Below, in pieces: positions 1 to 8,209 of a DNA stretch of 13,255 nt; position 1 is the stretch's first letter, and each line of letters opens with the position of its first letter. Origin of the DNA: CAZEFK01 sp964511405 (GTDB taxonomy: Bacteria; Pseudomonadota; Alphaproteobacteria; Elsterales; Elsteraceae); contig CAZEFK010000198.1 in assembly GCA_964511405.1 (NCBI GenBank), positions 1 to 13,255 on the forward strand, given 5' to 3'. A program made the position numbers and the translations under genes. The notes under the pieces are model-generated. The model was not told the origin of the DNA and ran no database searches. It saw only the letters and a list, made by a program, of their open reading frames with translations.

Positions 1-328
1 GCATGATCATCACCATGGCAGCACCTGCGGCTTCCGCCCGCCGGCTGCGCTCGCGACAGATCGCCGTCGCGAAATGCGTGGTGGTGACGATCACGGGCAC
101 CCGCCCCGCCACATGCTCCAGCACCACGTCCATGACCCGGTCGCGCTCGGCGTCGGTCAGCACGAACTGCTCGGAGAAGTTGGCCAGGATGCACAGCCCA
201 TTCGAGCCGGCGTCGATCATGAAGTCGACGCAGCGCCGCTGGCTGGCCAGATCAAGCTCGCCCGCCTTGTCGAAGACGGTCGGGACCACCGGGAACACGC
301 CTCGGTAGGGGCGCTGGGTTTTGGACAT
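1..328 (-). CDS. araD: 2-keto-3-deoxy-L-arabonate dehydratase (DHDPS/NAL superfamily), 5' part only
   Basis: This gene begins at ATG 328 and runs off the left edge, leaving the first 109 residues. The protein belongs to the dihydrodipicolinate synthase/N-acetylneuraminate lyase superfamily of (beta/alpha)8 barrels. The N-terminus MSKTQRPYRGVFPVVPTVFD and the stretch GSNGLCILANFSEQF match, from memory, the Azospirillum enzyme that dehydrates and hydrolyses 2-keto-3-deoxy-L-arabonate to 2-ketoglutarate semialdehyde. ANFSEQ sits where lysine-biosynthetic DapA enzymes carry GTTGE, which argues against DapA itself. The Schiff-base lysine lies beyond the edge. A clear Shine-Dalgarno GGGAGGAA precedes the ATG by 7 bases. 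Only 19 bases separate it from the upstream dehydratase stop, so the two are probably co-transcribed and catalyse consecutive steps. Symbol follows Azospirillum usage, not E. coli araD (epimerase). Confidence 0.82.
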   Translation of the reverse strand, partial: MSKTQRPYRGVFPVVPTVFDKAGELDLASQRRCVDFMIDAGSNGLCILANFSEQFVLTDAERDRVMDVVLEHVAGRVPVIVTTTHFATAICRERSRRAEAAGAAMVMIM

Positions 329-347
329 GACAGGGTTCCTCCCGATG

Positions 348-2075
<1,728 letters not shown>

Positions 2076-2082
2076 GGTGCGA

Positions 2083-2112
2083 CCATAGGCCATGGAATCC
2101 ATAACCGTCCAA
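2083..2112 (-). promoter_or_regulatory. candidate promoter of the araC-araD unit
   Basis: On the minus strand TTGGAC (2112-2107) is followed after 18 bases by CTATGG (2088-2083), which resembles alphaproteobacterial -35/-10 elements. Transcription would begin near 2076, at the ATG at 2075, giving a leaderless or nearly leaderless message. The -35 centre lies 31 bp from the centre of the inverted motif at 2134-2150, a usual distance for a LysR activator site. This is inference from pattern only. Confidence 0.35.
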
Positions 2113-2133
2113 TGCTAATGGAGTGGTTAGGCT

Positions 2134-2150
2134 TATCAAATCCGATATGG
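2134..2150. promoter_or_regulatory. candidate LysR (GbpR-like) operator, site A
   Basis: TATCAAATCCGATATGG contains the inverted half-sites TATC and GATA separated by six bases. The same word, differing at two spacer positions, occurs upstream of chvE at 8176-8192. Here it lies between the divergent LysR gene and the arabonate dehydratase gene, the usual place for a LysR regulator to bind. The GATATGG half is followed directly by a second copy at 2151-2157. Binding by the neighbouring regulator is inferred, not shown. Confidence 0.5.
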
Positions 2151-2161
2151 GATATGGGTCG

Positions 2162-3124
2162 GTGATCACCTCCGCCAAACCCGGTTCGGCCCGGGATCCG
2201 GCGCCGTTGCGGACGCGGCTCAAACTGCGCCACGCCCGCCTGCTGGTTGCCCTCGATGCCCATCGCAAGCTCAGCCAGGCCGCGGTCGAGCTCAACCTGT
2301 CGCAGCCGGCCGCGTCCAAGATGCTGGGCGAGATCGAGGCCCTGGTCGGCATGCCGCTGTTCGAGCGGCTGGCGCGCGGCGTCGAGCCGACCAGCTATGG
2401 CGAGGTGATGATCCGGCGCAGCCGGTCGATGCTGACCGAGCTCGACCTGGCCGACGCCGAGATCGGCGCGCTCAAGGCGGGCGACGGTGGCAAGGTGGCC
2501 ATCGGCACGGTGACCGCGGCGCCCGCGGTCGGCCTGGTGGCCGACGCGTTGGAGGATCTGCGGTCCAAGGCCGGGCGGGTGCAGGTGTCGATCGATGTCG
2601 ACGCCAGCCCGGTGCTGCTGCAGGAGTTGGAGGCCGGGGCGCTGGATTTCGTCCTCGCCCGGATGCCGGTCGGCGGCGCGGCCGAGCCCTTCGAGGGCAT
2701 CGAGATCGGCCCGGAGCCGTGCGACCTGCTGGTCCGTGCCGGCCATCCGCTGGCGGCGCGGACCGCGGTGGCGCCAGCCGACCTGGCCGACCAGACCTGG
2801 GTGTTGCAGCCCCAGGGCTCGCTCTTACGCCGCGAGGTCGAGCGCATGTTCCGGCGCCACAACATCGCCGGGCCGGCCCGGGTGATTGCCACGCCCTCGA
2901 TCTTCATGTCGCTGGCGCTGGCCGCGCGCTCGGACGCCGTGACCGCGCTCGGGGCGGGCGTCGCCGAGCTGTTCGGCAATCCCACCCGCTTCGCCGTGCT
3001 GGCCTTGTCGGAGCCCCTGGTGGTCGAGTCCTACAGCCTGATCCGCCACGCCAACCGCGACCTGTCGCCGGCGGCGCGGCTCTGCTTCGACGCCATCCGG
3101 TCGCGCATCCCGCCCCGGCGGTGA
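2162..3124 (+). CDS. gbpR: LysR-family regulator, GbpR-like, of the sugar uptake and oxidation genes
   Basis: LysR-type transcription factor. From GTG 2162 it has 320 residues: a winged helix-turn-helix at about 20-80 (LKLRHARLLVALD, then KLSQAAVELNLSQPAASKML and MPLFERLARG) and a periplasmic-binding-protein-like effector domain at about 105-310. LKLRH and the SQPAASKML helix resemble GbpR, the regulator adjoining chvE in Agrobacterium and the sugar-binding protein gene in Azospirillum. It is divergent from the arabonate dehydratase and lies between the two halves of the sugar locus, so it probably activates both in response to a sugar or intermediate. The start is uncertain: GTG 2123 and ATG 2147 are in frame but would place the putative operator at 2134-2150 inside the gene, so I prefer 2162. 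None has a strong ribosome site. The symbol is by resemblance. Confidence 0.8.
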   Translation: MITSAKPGSARDPAPLRTRLKLRHARLLVALDAHRKLSQAAVELNLSQPAASKMLGEIEALVGMPLFERLARGVEPTSYGEVMIRRSRSMLTELDLADAEIGALKAGDGGKVAIGTVTAAPAVGLVADALEDLRSKAGRVQVSIDVDASPVLLQELEAGALDFVLARMPVGGAAEPFEGIEIGPEPCDLLVRAGHPLAARTAVAPADLADQTWVLQPQGSLLRREVERMFRRHNIAGPARVIATPSIFMSLALAARSDAVTALGAGVAELFGNPTRFAVLALSEPLVVESYSLIRHANRDLSPAARLCFDAIRSRIPPRR

Positions 3125-3130
3125 GGCGCT

Positions 3131-3195
3131 AAGCAGCCTTGCGTGGCTGAAGCCACGATTGATTTTCCTCGGAACGAGGAAAATCAATGCTGCTT
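3131..3195. repeat. cloverleaf-like inverted repeat element between lysR and the dehydrogenase gene
   Basis: Outer arms AAGCAGC (3131-3137) and GCTGCTT (3189-3195) enclose two perfect hairpins. The first is CGTGGC, loop TGAA, GCCACG (3142-3157). The second is ATTGATTTTCCTC, loop GGAAC, GAGGAAAATCAAT (3158-3188), a 13-bp stem. The second stem is AT-rich, unlike the surrounding DNA. The element lies between convergent genes, so it may serve as a bidirectional terminator or mRNA 3'-end stabiliser. It could instead be a REP-like dispersed palindrome. No T-run follows on either strand. Confidence 0.6.
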
Positions 3196-3208
3196 GGACT
3201 TGAAGGCG

Positions 3209-3234
3209 TAAGCAGGCTCAACAGAGCCTGCTTA
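3209..3234 (-). terminator. hairpin at the 3' end of the chvE operon
   Basis: TAAGCAGGCTC (3209-3219), loop AACA, GAGCCTGCTTA (3224-3234) forms a perfect 11-bp stem. On the minus strand it begins with the stop codon of the dehydrogenase gene itself. There is no U-run after it, so it is either a non-classical terminator or a barrier to 3' exonucleases. It abuts the larger element at 3131-3195. Confidence 0.45.
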
Positions 3235-4158
3235 GTCCTCGAATGGCGCGACCGTGAGCCGCCGCCCGGCCAGAAAGGCGTCGGCGACGATGCGGAACGG
3301 CCGGCCGTCGGTCTCGCAGCGGCCGCCATGCACCAGCTCGGCGAAGCGGCGATAGATCGACGCATATTCCGAGACCAGCGCGGCCCCCGCGGGCAGCCCC
3401 GTCGACAGCCGCGCGCCGCCGTCAAGCAGGCTCAGGGTCTCGCCACCCTCGGCTTCCAGCACGATCTCCCAGGTCTGGTCGCCGGTTTGGCGCCAGTCGA
3501 AGTCGGCGTCGACCACGAGGCCGTCGGCGGTCTCCAGGCCCAGCCGGGCGGCGATCGGTGTGTCGCGGTTGGCCGGAAACGAGAGATCGGCGCTGCACAC
3601 GAACAGGTTGCCCGGGACCAGGCGAACCAGGATCGACAGGGCGTTGATGCCGGGGTCGAACACGCCCAGGCCGCCGGCCTGCCAGATCCATTGCTGGCCG
3701 GGATGCCAGCGCCGGACATCCTCCTTCCAGGTGATCCGGATCCGGCGCAGCCGCCGGTTCCCGGCCCACGCCGCGGCGGGGGCGACCGCGGGCGCGTGGG
3801 CGGAATGCCAGGTGGCGTAGAGTGTCCGGCCCTTGGCGGCGGCCAGGGCGACCAGGTCCTCGAACTCGCCGAGCGTGGCGGCCGGCGGCTTCTCCAGCAG
3901 CACATGCCAGCCCGCCTCGAGCGCCTGGCGGGCCTGCTGGTGGCGGCCCTGCGGGGGCGTGCACAGCGCGACCGCGTCGACCGACGGCCCGTGCGCCCGG
4001 AGCGCCTCCAGGTCGGCAAACACGGGAACATCGTCCAAGCGGGCGTGGCGGCTGACCGCGGCCGCCACGTGGAAGGCGGCATCCGCGGCCAGGACCGGCA
4101 GGTGCTGGTCGCGGGCGATCTTGCCGATGCCGACGACCGCGATCCGGATGGCAGGCAT
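3232..4158 (-). CDS. araA: L-arabinose/D-galactose 1-dehydrogenase (Gfo/Idh/MocA family)
   Basis: NAD(P)-dependent oxidation of L-arabinose, and in the Azospirillum enzyme also D-galactose, to the aldonolactone; the first catabolic step after uptake. The 308-residue protein has an N-terminal Rossmann motif VVGIGKIARD (8-17), the family Lys in LLEKPPAATL (Lys90), and a substrate-site region WKEDVRRWHPGQQWIW (144-159) followed by VFDPGINAL with Asp168 and Asn172. These blocks match the Azospirillum brasilense L-arabinose 1-dehydrogenase (about 309 residues) as I remember it. The ATG lies two bases after the gguB stop (TAGCCATG) without a clear ribosome site, so translation is probably coupled to the permease gene. 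A sugar dehydrogenase fused to the transporter operon implies oxidation directly after import. The symbol follows Azospirillum and is not the E. coli isomerase araA; a galactose dehydrogenase name would be equally fair. Confidence 0.85.
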   Translation of the reverse strand: MPAIRIAVVGIGKIARDQHLPVLAADAAFHVAAAVSRHARLDDVPVFADLEALRAHGPSVDAVALCTPPQGRHQQARQALEAGWHVLLEKPPAATLGEFEDLVALAAAKGRTLYATWHSAHAPAVAPAAAWAGNRRLRRIRITWKEDVRRWHPGQQWIWQAGGLGVFDPGINALSILVRLVPGNLFVCSADLSFPANRDTPIAARLGLETADGLVVDADFDWRQTGDQTWEIVLEAEGGETLSLLDGGARLSTGLPAGAALVSEYASIYRRFAELVHGGRCETDGRPFRIVADAFLAGRRLTVAPFED

Positions 4159-4160
4159 GG

Positions 4161-5357
4161 CTATTTCTGCCGCTGATAGACGTCGACGAACACCGCGATC
4201 AGCAGCACCAGCCCCTTGATCACCTGCTGGTAGTCGATGCCGATGCCCAGGATCGACATGCCGTTGTTCATGACGCCCATGATGAAGGCGCCGATCACGG
4301 CGCCCATGACCTTGCCCACGCCGCCGGCGGGCGAGGCGCCGCCGATGAAGCAGGCGGCGATCACGTCGAGCTCGAAGCCGAGGCCGGCCTTGGGCGTGGC
4401 GGTGTTGAGCCGGGCCGCGAAGATCATGCCCGCCAGCGCCGCCAGCACGCCCATGTTGACGAAGGTCAGGAAGCTGACCCGCTCGGTGTTGATGCCCGAG
4501 AGCTTCGCCGCCTTCTCGTTGCCGCCGAGCGCATAGACCCGCCGGCCGATGGTCGTGCGGGTGGCGACGAAGGTATAGAGCGCGATCAGGACCGCCATGA
4601 TGATCAGGACGTTGGGTAGGCCCTTGTATGACGCCAGCAGGTAGCAGAAATAGACCATGATGCCGGCGATCACGGCGTTCTTCACGGCGAAGAACGAGAA
4701 CGGCTCGGCCTCGCCGTCGCGGGCGCTGTGCCGCGCCCGGCGGCGCAGGGCGGCCACCAGCAGCGCCAGCGCCGCGGCGACACCGAGCACCAGCGAGGTC
4801 AGGCGCAGATGGCCGCCCTCGACGACGTCGGGCAGGAAGCCCGAACTCAGCTTCTGGAATACCGGCGGGAACGGCCCGACCGACTGGCCCGCGAGCAGCG
4901 CCAGGGTCAGGCCCTTGAACACCAGCATCCCGGCCAGGGTCACGATGAAGGACGGGATCTTGACATAGGCGACGAAGTAACCCTGGGCGGCCCCGATGGC
5001 CGCGCCGATCGCCAGGCAGGCCAGCACCGACGGCAGGATCGGCAGGTGCAGCCGGACCATCATGACGGCGGCGGCGCCACCGACGAAGCCGACCAGCGAG
5101 CCGACCGACAGGTCGATATGCCCGGCCACGATGACCAGCAGCATGCCCAGCGCCATGATCGCGACATAGCTGTTCTGCTGGATCAGGTTCGTGATGTTGA
5201 GCGGCATCAACAGGGTGCCGTCGGTCACGACCTGGAACAGCGCCATGATCGCGACCAGCGACAACAGCATGGCGTAGTCGCGCATGTTGTTGCGGATCGC
5301 GCCCGCATAGGCCTCGCGGGTCGTGACCTTTACCGCGCCCAGGGCATTGTCAGCCAT
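4161..5357 (-). CDS. gguB: multiple-sugar ABC transporter permease (GguB/MmsB type)
   Basis: Inner-membrane permease of the CUT2 (BPD_transp_2) family, partner of GguA and ChvE. From ATG 5357 it has 398 residues with about eight to ten hydrophobic segments. Family landmarks are AGHIDLSVGSLVG (78-90) and YALGGNEKAAKLSGI (275-289). A charged cytoplasmic-looking loop RRRARHSARDGEAEP (205-219) sits mid-protein, as I recall also in Agrobacterium GguB. The start is chosen at 5357, where GAGG stands six bases upstream and the gene overlaps the gguA stop by eight bases. An ATG at 5372 has its ribosome site directly abutting and would add only five residues. The overlap implies translational coupling with gguA. 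RbsC/XylH-like permeases are the alternative, but the whole cassette fits ChvE-GguAB better. Confidence 0.88.
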   Translation of the reverse strand: MADNALGAVKVTTREAYAGAIRNNMRDYAMLLSLVAIMALFQVVTDGTLLMPLNITNLIQQNSYVAIMALGMLLVIVAGHIDLSVGSLVGFVGGAAAVMMVRLHLPILPSVLACLAIGAAIGAAQGYFVAYVKIPSFIVTLAGMLVFKGLTLALLAGQSVGPFPPVFQKLSSGFLPDVVEGGHLRLTSLVLGVAAALALLVAALRRRARHSARDGEAEPFSFFAVKNAVIAGIMVYFCYLLASYKGLPNVLIIMAVLIALYTFVATRTTIGRRVYALGGNEKAAKLSGINTERVSFLTFVNMGVLAALAGMIFAARLNTATPKAGLGFELDVIAACFIGGASPAGGVGKVMGAVIGAFIMGVMNNGMSILGIGIDYQQVIKGLVLLIAVFVDVYQRQK

Positions 5358-6888
5358 GTACTGCCTCGCCATTCCTCACGATCGCGCCCATGATCTTCTC
5401 CTGCGTCGCCTCCGGGCCCAGGAACTCGCCGACGAAACGGCCCTCGTTCATGACCAGGATGCGATCGCAGATGCCCAGCAGCTCCGGCATCTCGGACGAA
5501 ATCACGATAACGCCCTTCCCGGAATCCGCGAGCTGATTGATGATCGAATAAATCTCGTATTTCGCACCGACGTCGATGCCGCGCGTCGGCTCGTCCAGGA
5601 TCAGCACCTCGGGCTTGGCGAACAGCCATTTCGCCAGCACCACCTTCTGCTGGTTGCCGCCCGACAGGTTGACCGTGCGCTGGAACACCCCCGACGAGCG
5701 GATCTGCAGCCGGCTGCGGAACGACTTGGCCGCGTCGATCTCGGCCTCGGCGTCGATGACGTGGCGCGTCGACACGCCCGGCAGGTTGGCCAGGGGCACG
5801 TTGAAGCGGATGTCCTCGTTGAGCACGAGGCCCAGGGTCTTGCGGTCCTCGGTCACATAGGCGATGCCGGCGGCGATCGCCCTGTGCACGGTGCTGACGT
5901 CGACCGGCCGGCCGGCCATCCGCACCTCGCCCGTGATCCGGTGCCCCCAGGAGCGGCCGAACAGGCTCATGGCGAGCTCGGTGCGGCCGGCGCCCATCAG
6001 GCCTGCGATGCCCAGGACCTCGCCGCGCCGCAAGGTCAGATCGACGCCGCGGATGACCTCGCGGTGATGGTGGATCGGATGGTGGACCCGCCAGTTCCGC
6101 ACCTCGAGGATGGTGTCGCCGATCTGGGGCGTGCGCCTGGGGTAGCGTTCGGACAGGTCGCGGCCGACCATGTTGCGGATGATCCGGTCCTCGGTCACCT
6201 GGTCGCGGTGGCAGTCCATGGTCTCGATCGCGCTGCCGTCGCGCAGCACCGTGATCGAGTCGGCGACCCGCGCCACCTCGTTCAGCTTGTGGCTGATCAG
6301 CACCGAGGCGATGCCGCGGGTCTTGAGCGCCAGCAACAGATCCAGGAGGGCGGCGCTGTCGGACTCGTTGAGGCTGGCCGTCGGCTCGTCCAGGATCAGC
6401 AGGCGGACTTCCTTGGACAGCGCCTTGGCGATCTCGACCAGCTGCTGCTTGCCCACGCCGAGATTGGTGATCAGGGTGTCCGGCGACTCGCGCAAGCCGA
6501 CCATGGCCAGCAGCTCACGGGTGCGGGCGCGCGTGCGGTCCCAATCGATGATGCCGCGCTTGGCTTGCTCGTTACCCAGGAAGATGTTCTCGGCGATCGA
6601 GAGCAGCGGCACCAGCGCCAGTTCCTGGTGGATGATGATGATGCCGCGCTCTTCGCTGTCGCGGATGCCCGAGAACTCGCAGACCTTGCCCTCGAAGCGG
6701 ATCTCCCCGGAATAGGAGCCGTGGGGATAAACGCCGCTCAGGACCTTCATCAGCGTCGACTTGCCGGCGCCGTTCTCGCCGACCAGCGCATGGATCTCGC
6801 CGGCGTTGACCGTCAGGTTCACGGTCTTGAGCGCCTTGACGCCGGGAAACGACTTGGTGATGCCCTGCATCTCCAGGATGGCTGTCAT
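5350..6888 (-). CDS. gguA: multiple-sugar ABC transporter ATPase, double NBD (GguA/MmsA type)
   Basis: Cytoplasmic ATPase that powers sugar import, 512 residues, the same length as GguA as I recall. NBD1 has Walker A GENGAGKST (37-45), a degenerate signature GVGKQQLVE (144-152) and Walker B LLILDEPTASL (163-173). NBD2 has a degenerate Walker A, GLMGAGRTE (296-304), a full signature NLSGGNQQK (407-415) and Walker B VLILDEPTRGIDVG (428-441). The asymmetric pair, with NBD2 lacking the GKS/T lysine, is standard for CUT2 ATPases such as RbsA and XylG. The ATG at 6888 has only weak ribosome complementarity (AGGGA about a dozen bases upstream). It lies 87 bases downstream of chvE, with a strong hairpin between the two, and overlaps gguB at its end. 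Confidence 0.9.
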   Translation of the reverse strand: MTAILEMQGITKSFPGVKALKTVNLTVNAGEIHALVGENGAGKSTLMKVLSGVYPHGSYSGEIRFEGKVCEFSGIRDSEERGIIIIHQELALVPLLSIAENIFLGNEQAKRGIIDWDRTRARTRELLAMVGLRESPDTLITNLGVGKQQLVEIAKALSKEVRLLILDEPTASLNESDSAALLDLLLALKTRGIASVLISHKLNEVARVADSITVLRDGSAIETMDCHRDQVTEDRIIRNMVGRDLSERYPRRTPQIGDTILEVRNWRVHHPIHHHREVIRGVDLTLRRGEVLGIAGLMGAGRTELAMSLFGRSWGHRITGEVRMAGRPVDVSTVHRAIAAGIAYVTEDRKTLGLVLNEDIRFNVPLANLPGVSTRHVIDAEAEIDAAKSFRSRLQIRSSGVFQRTVNLSGGNQQKVVLAKWLFAKPEVLILDEPTRGIDVGAKYEIYSIINQLADSGKGVIVISSEMPELLGICDRILVMNEGRFVGEFLGPEATQEKIMGAIVRNGEAVHG

Positions 6889-6925
6889 CGCGAGAGGCGT
6901 CCCTGGAACTCTTTATCGACAGGAT

Positions 6926-6960
6926 TGCCCCGGCCGCCGGGGCTGCCGGCGGCCGGGGCA
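6926..6960 (-). promoter_or_regulatory. strong intercistronic hairpin between chvE and gguA
   Basis: TGCCCCGGCCGCCGG (6926-6940), loop GGCTG, CCGGCGGCCGGGGCA (6946-6960) is a perfect 15-bp GC-rich stem. It starts 15 bases after the chvE stop in the direction of transcription and ends 37 bases before the gguA start. No U-run follows, so a full terminator is unlikely. Hairpins at this position in binding-protein operons usually protect the upstream message or attenuate read-through, so that the binding protein outnumbers the membrane parts. Confidence 0.6.
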
Positions 6961-6975
6961 TGGCGAGGTCCGCCG

Positions 6976-8040
6976 TTACTGGACCTGCTTCTCGGTATAA
7001 TAGCCGCTGCCGACCAGGACTTCCTTCCAGTTCGACGCATCCACGCCGACCGGCTTCAGCAGGTAGGACGGCACGACCTTGACCCCGTTCTCGTAGGTCT
7101 TGGTGTCGTTGACCTCGGGCTGCTTGCCGCTGAGCACGGCATCGACCATGGCGACGGTGACCTTGGCCAGCTCGCGGGTATCCTTGAACACGGTCTCGGT
7201 CTGCTCGCCGGCGATGATCGACTTGACCGAGGGGACCTCGGCATCCTGGCCGGTGATGACCGGCATCGGCTGGTCCTTGCTGCCATAGCCGACGCTCTTC
7301 AGCGACGAGATGATGCCGATGCTCAGGCCGTCATAGGGCGACAGCACGGCGTCGACATGCTTGTTGGTGTAGAAGGCGCTCAGCAGGTTGTCCATGCGGG
7401 CCTGGGCGACCGCGCCGTCCCAGCGCAGGGTCCCGACCTTGTCCATGCCCATCTGCTTGCTCTGGACCACCAGCTTGCCGCTGTCGATGTAGGGCTTCAG
7501 CACCGACATCGCGCCGTTGTAGAAGAAGTAGGCGTTGTTGTCGTCGGGCGAACCGCCGAACAGCTCGATGTTGAACGGCCCCTTGCCGTCCTTCAGCCCC
7601 AGCTTCTTCTCGATGTAGCTGGCCTGCAGAACGCCGACCTGGAAGTTGTCGAAGGTGCTGTAATAGTCGACATTGGCCGAGCCGCGAATCAGCCGGTCGT
7701 AGGCGAAGACCTTGATGCCGGCGTCATGGGCGTTCTGCAGCGCCTGCGACAGCGTGGTGCCGTCGATGGCCGCGATCACCAGCACCTTGACGTGCTTGGC
7801 GATCATGTCCTCGATCTGGGCCAGCTGATTGGGGATGTCGTCATCGGCGTACTGCAGGTCGGGCTTATAGCCCTTCGCCTTGAATTCCTTGACCATGTTG
7901 TCACCGTCGGCGATCCAGCGGGCCGACGACTTCGTGGGCATCGAGATGCCGACGGCGCCCTTGTCCTGCGCGCTGGCCTGGGTGGTGGCAAGCGCGAAGA
8001 CCCCGAGCGACAGGGCTGCAAGCAGGGACTTCAATGTCAC
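6976..8040 (-). CDS. chvE: periplasmic sugar-binding protein ChvE (CUT2 family)
   Basis: Binds monosaccharides in the periplasm and delivers them to GguAB; in Agrobacterium and Azospirillum (SbpA) the homologue also serves sugar sensing and chemotaxis. The 354-residue protein, the same length as Agrobacterium ChvE, opens with a signal peptide (LLAALSLGVFALA, cleavage after QASA at 24). The mature start QDKGAVGISMPTKSSARWI is nearly the family sequence. Further landmarks are LQYADDDIPNQLAQIEDM, AYDRLIRGSANVDYY, FNIELFGGSPDDNNAYFF, SPYDGLSIGIISSLK and TGQDAEVPSVKSIIAGEQ. The GTG start at 8040 is fixed by GGAGGA seven bases upstream; a TTG at 8034 is less likely. It leads a four-gene operon. Its substrates are probably arabinose, galactose, fucose or xylose, judged from the enzymes encoded alongside; the sequence alone cannot rank them. 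Confidence 0.92.
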   Translation of the reverse strand: MTLKSLLAALSLGVFALATTQASAQDKGAVGISMPTKSSARWIADGDNMVKEFKAKGYKPDLQYADDDIPNQLAQIEDMIAKHVKVLVIAAIDGTTLSQALQNAHDAGIKVFAYDRLIRGSANVDYYSTFDNFQVGVLQASYIEKKLGLKDGKGPFNIELFGGSPDDNNAYFFYNGAMSVLKPYIDSGKLVVQSKQMGMDKVGTLRWDGAVAQARMDNLLSAFYTNKHVDAVLSPYDGLSIGIISSLKSVGYGSKDQPMPVITGQDAEVPSVKSIIAGEQTETVFKDTRELAKVTVAMVDAVLSGKQPEVNDTKTYENGVKVVPSYLLKPVGVDASNWKEVLVGSGYYTEKQVQ

Positions 8041-8047
8041 GAAGTAT

Positions 8048-8053
8048 TCCTCC
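8048..8053 (-). promoter_or_regulatory. chvE: ribosome binding site that sets the GTG start of chvE
   Basis: GGAGGA on the minus strand ends seven bases before GTG 8040. It is the strongest ribosome site of the operon, fitting a binding protein made in excess. It decides for GTG 8040 over the in-frame TTG at 8034. Confidence 0.7.
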
Positions 8054-8124
8054 GAGGGTGGTTGTATTTGTACGCCGCCCTGCCCCGCCTCCAGGCGGGT
8101 TGCAAACGGAACGGCACTGCAGCA

Positions 8125-8153
8125 GGTGTCCGCGATCCAGCTATAACTGTCAA
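8125..8153 (-). promoter_or_regulatory. candidate activator-dependent promoter of chvE
   Basis: A perfect -35 hexamer TTGACA (8153-8148) is followed after 17 bases by a poor -10 (GACACC, 8130-8125). A good -35 with a weak -10 suits a promoter that needs an activator. Transcription would start near 8118 and leave a leader of about 78 bases. The leader would include a small hairpin, CCCGCC, TGGA, GGCGGG (8099-8084). The -35 centre is 32 bp from the centre of the inverted motif at 8176-8192. Confidence 0.35.
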
Positions 8154-8163
8154 ATGCAAACTT

Positions 8164-8201
8164 GGCCGGTAACCATATCAAACACGATATGGTTACCGGC
8201 C
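8164..8201. repeat. 16+16 bp perfect palindrome upstream of chvE
   Basis: GGCCGGTAACCATATC (8164-8179) and GATATGGTTACCGGCC (8186-8201) are exact inverted copies around AAACAC. Each arm also carries a near-palindromic GGTnACC word (8168-8174 and 8191-8197), so the structure is nested. The core is the TATC-N6-GATA motif shared with site A. On the minus strand it begins nine bases after the stop of the chemoreceptor-like remnant, so it could also be that gene's old terminator. No clear U-run follows. Confidence 0.7.
8176..8192. promoter_or_regulatory. candidate LysR (GbpR-like) operator, site B
   Basis: TATCAAACACGATATGG matches site A (2134-2150) at 15 of 17 positions; both differences lie in the spacer. 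It is the centre of the long palindrome and sits about 65 bp upstream of the predicted chvE transcription start, a typical LysR activation distance. Binding by the LysR protein at 2162-3124 is inferred. Confidence 0.5.
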
Positions 8202-8209
8202 GCCAAGCG

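Noticed and set aside
1..328. Dihydrodipicolinate synthase (dapA) of lysine synthesis
   Set aside because: The active-site GTTGE-type motif is replaced by ANFSE, and the gene sits 19 bases from an arabonate dehydratase gene.
5323..8172. A 949-codon open frame on the plus strand opposite gguB, gguA and chvE
   Set aside because: It is the antisense frame of three clear transporter genes, with repetitive His/Asp/Gln/Leu-rich composition and no ribosome site. The same holds for the antisense frames at 321-2165 and 3187-4176.
8164..8201. An attachment site or insertion-sequence end
   Set aside because: There is no integrase or transposase in the window, no target duplication, and the core recurs at the other promoter of the same locus, which fits an operator better.
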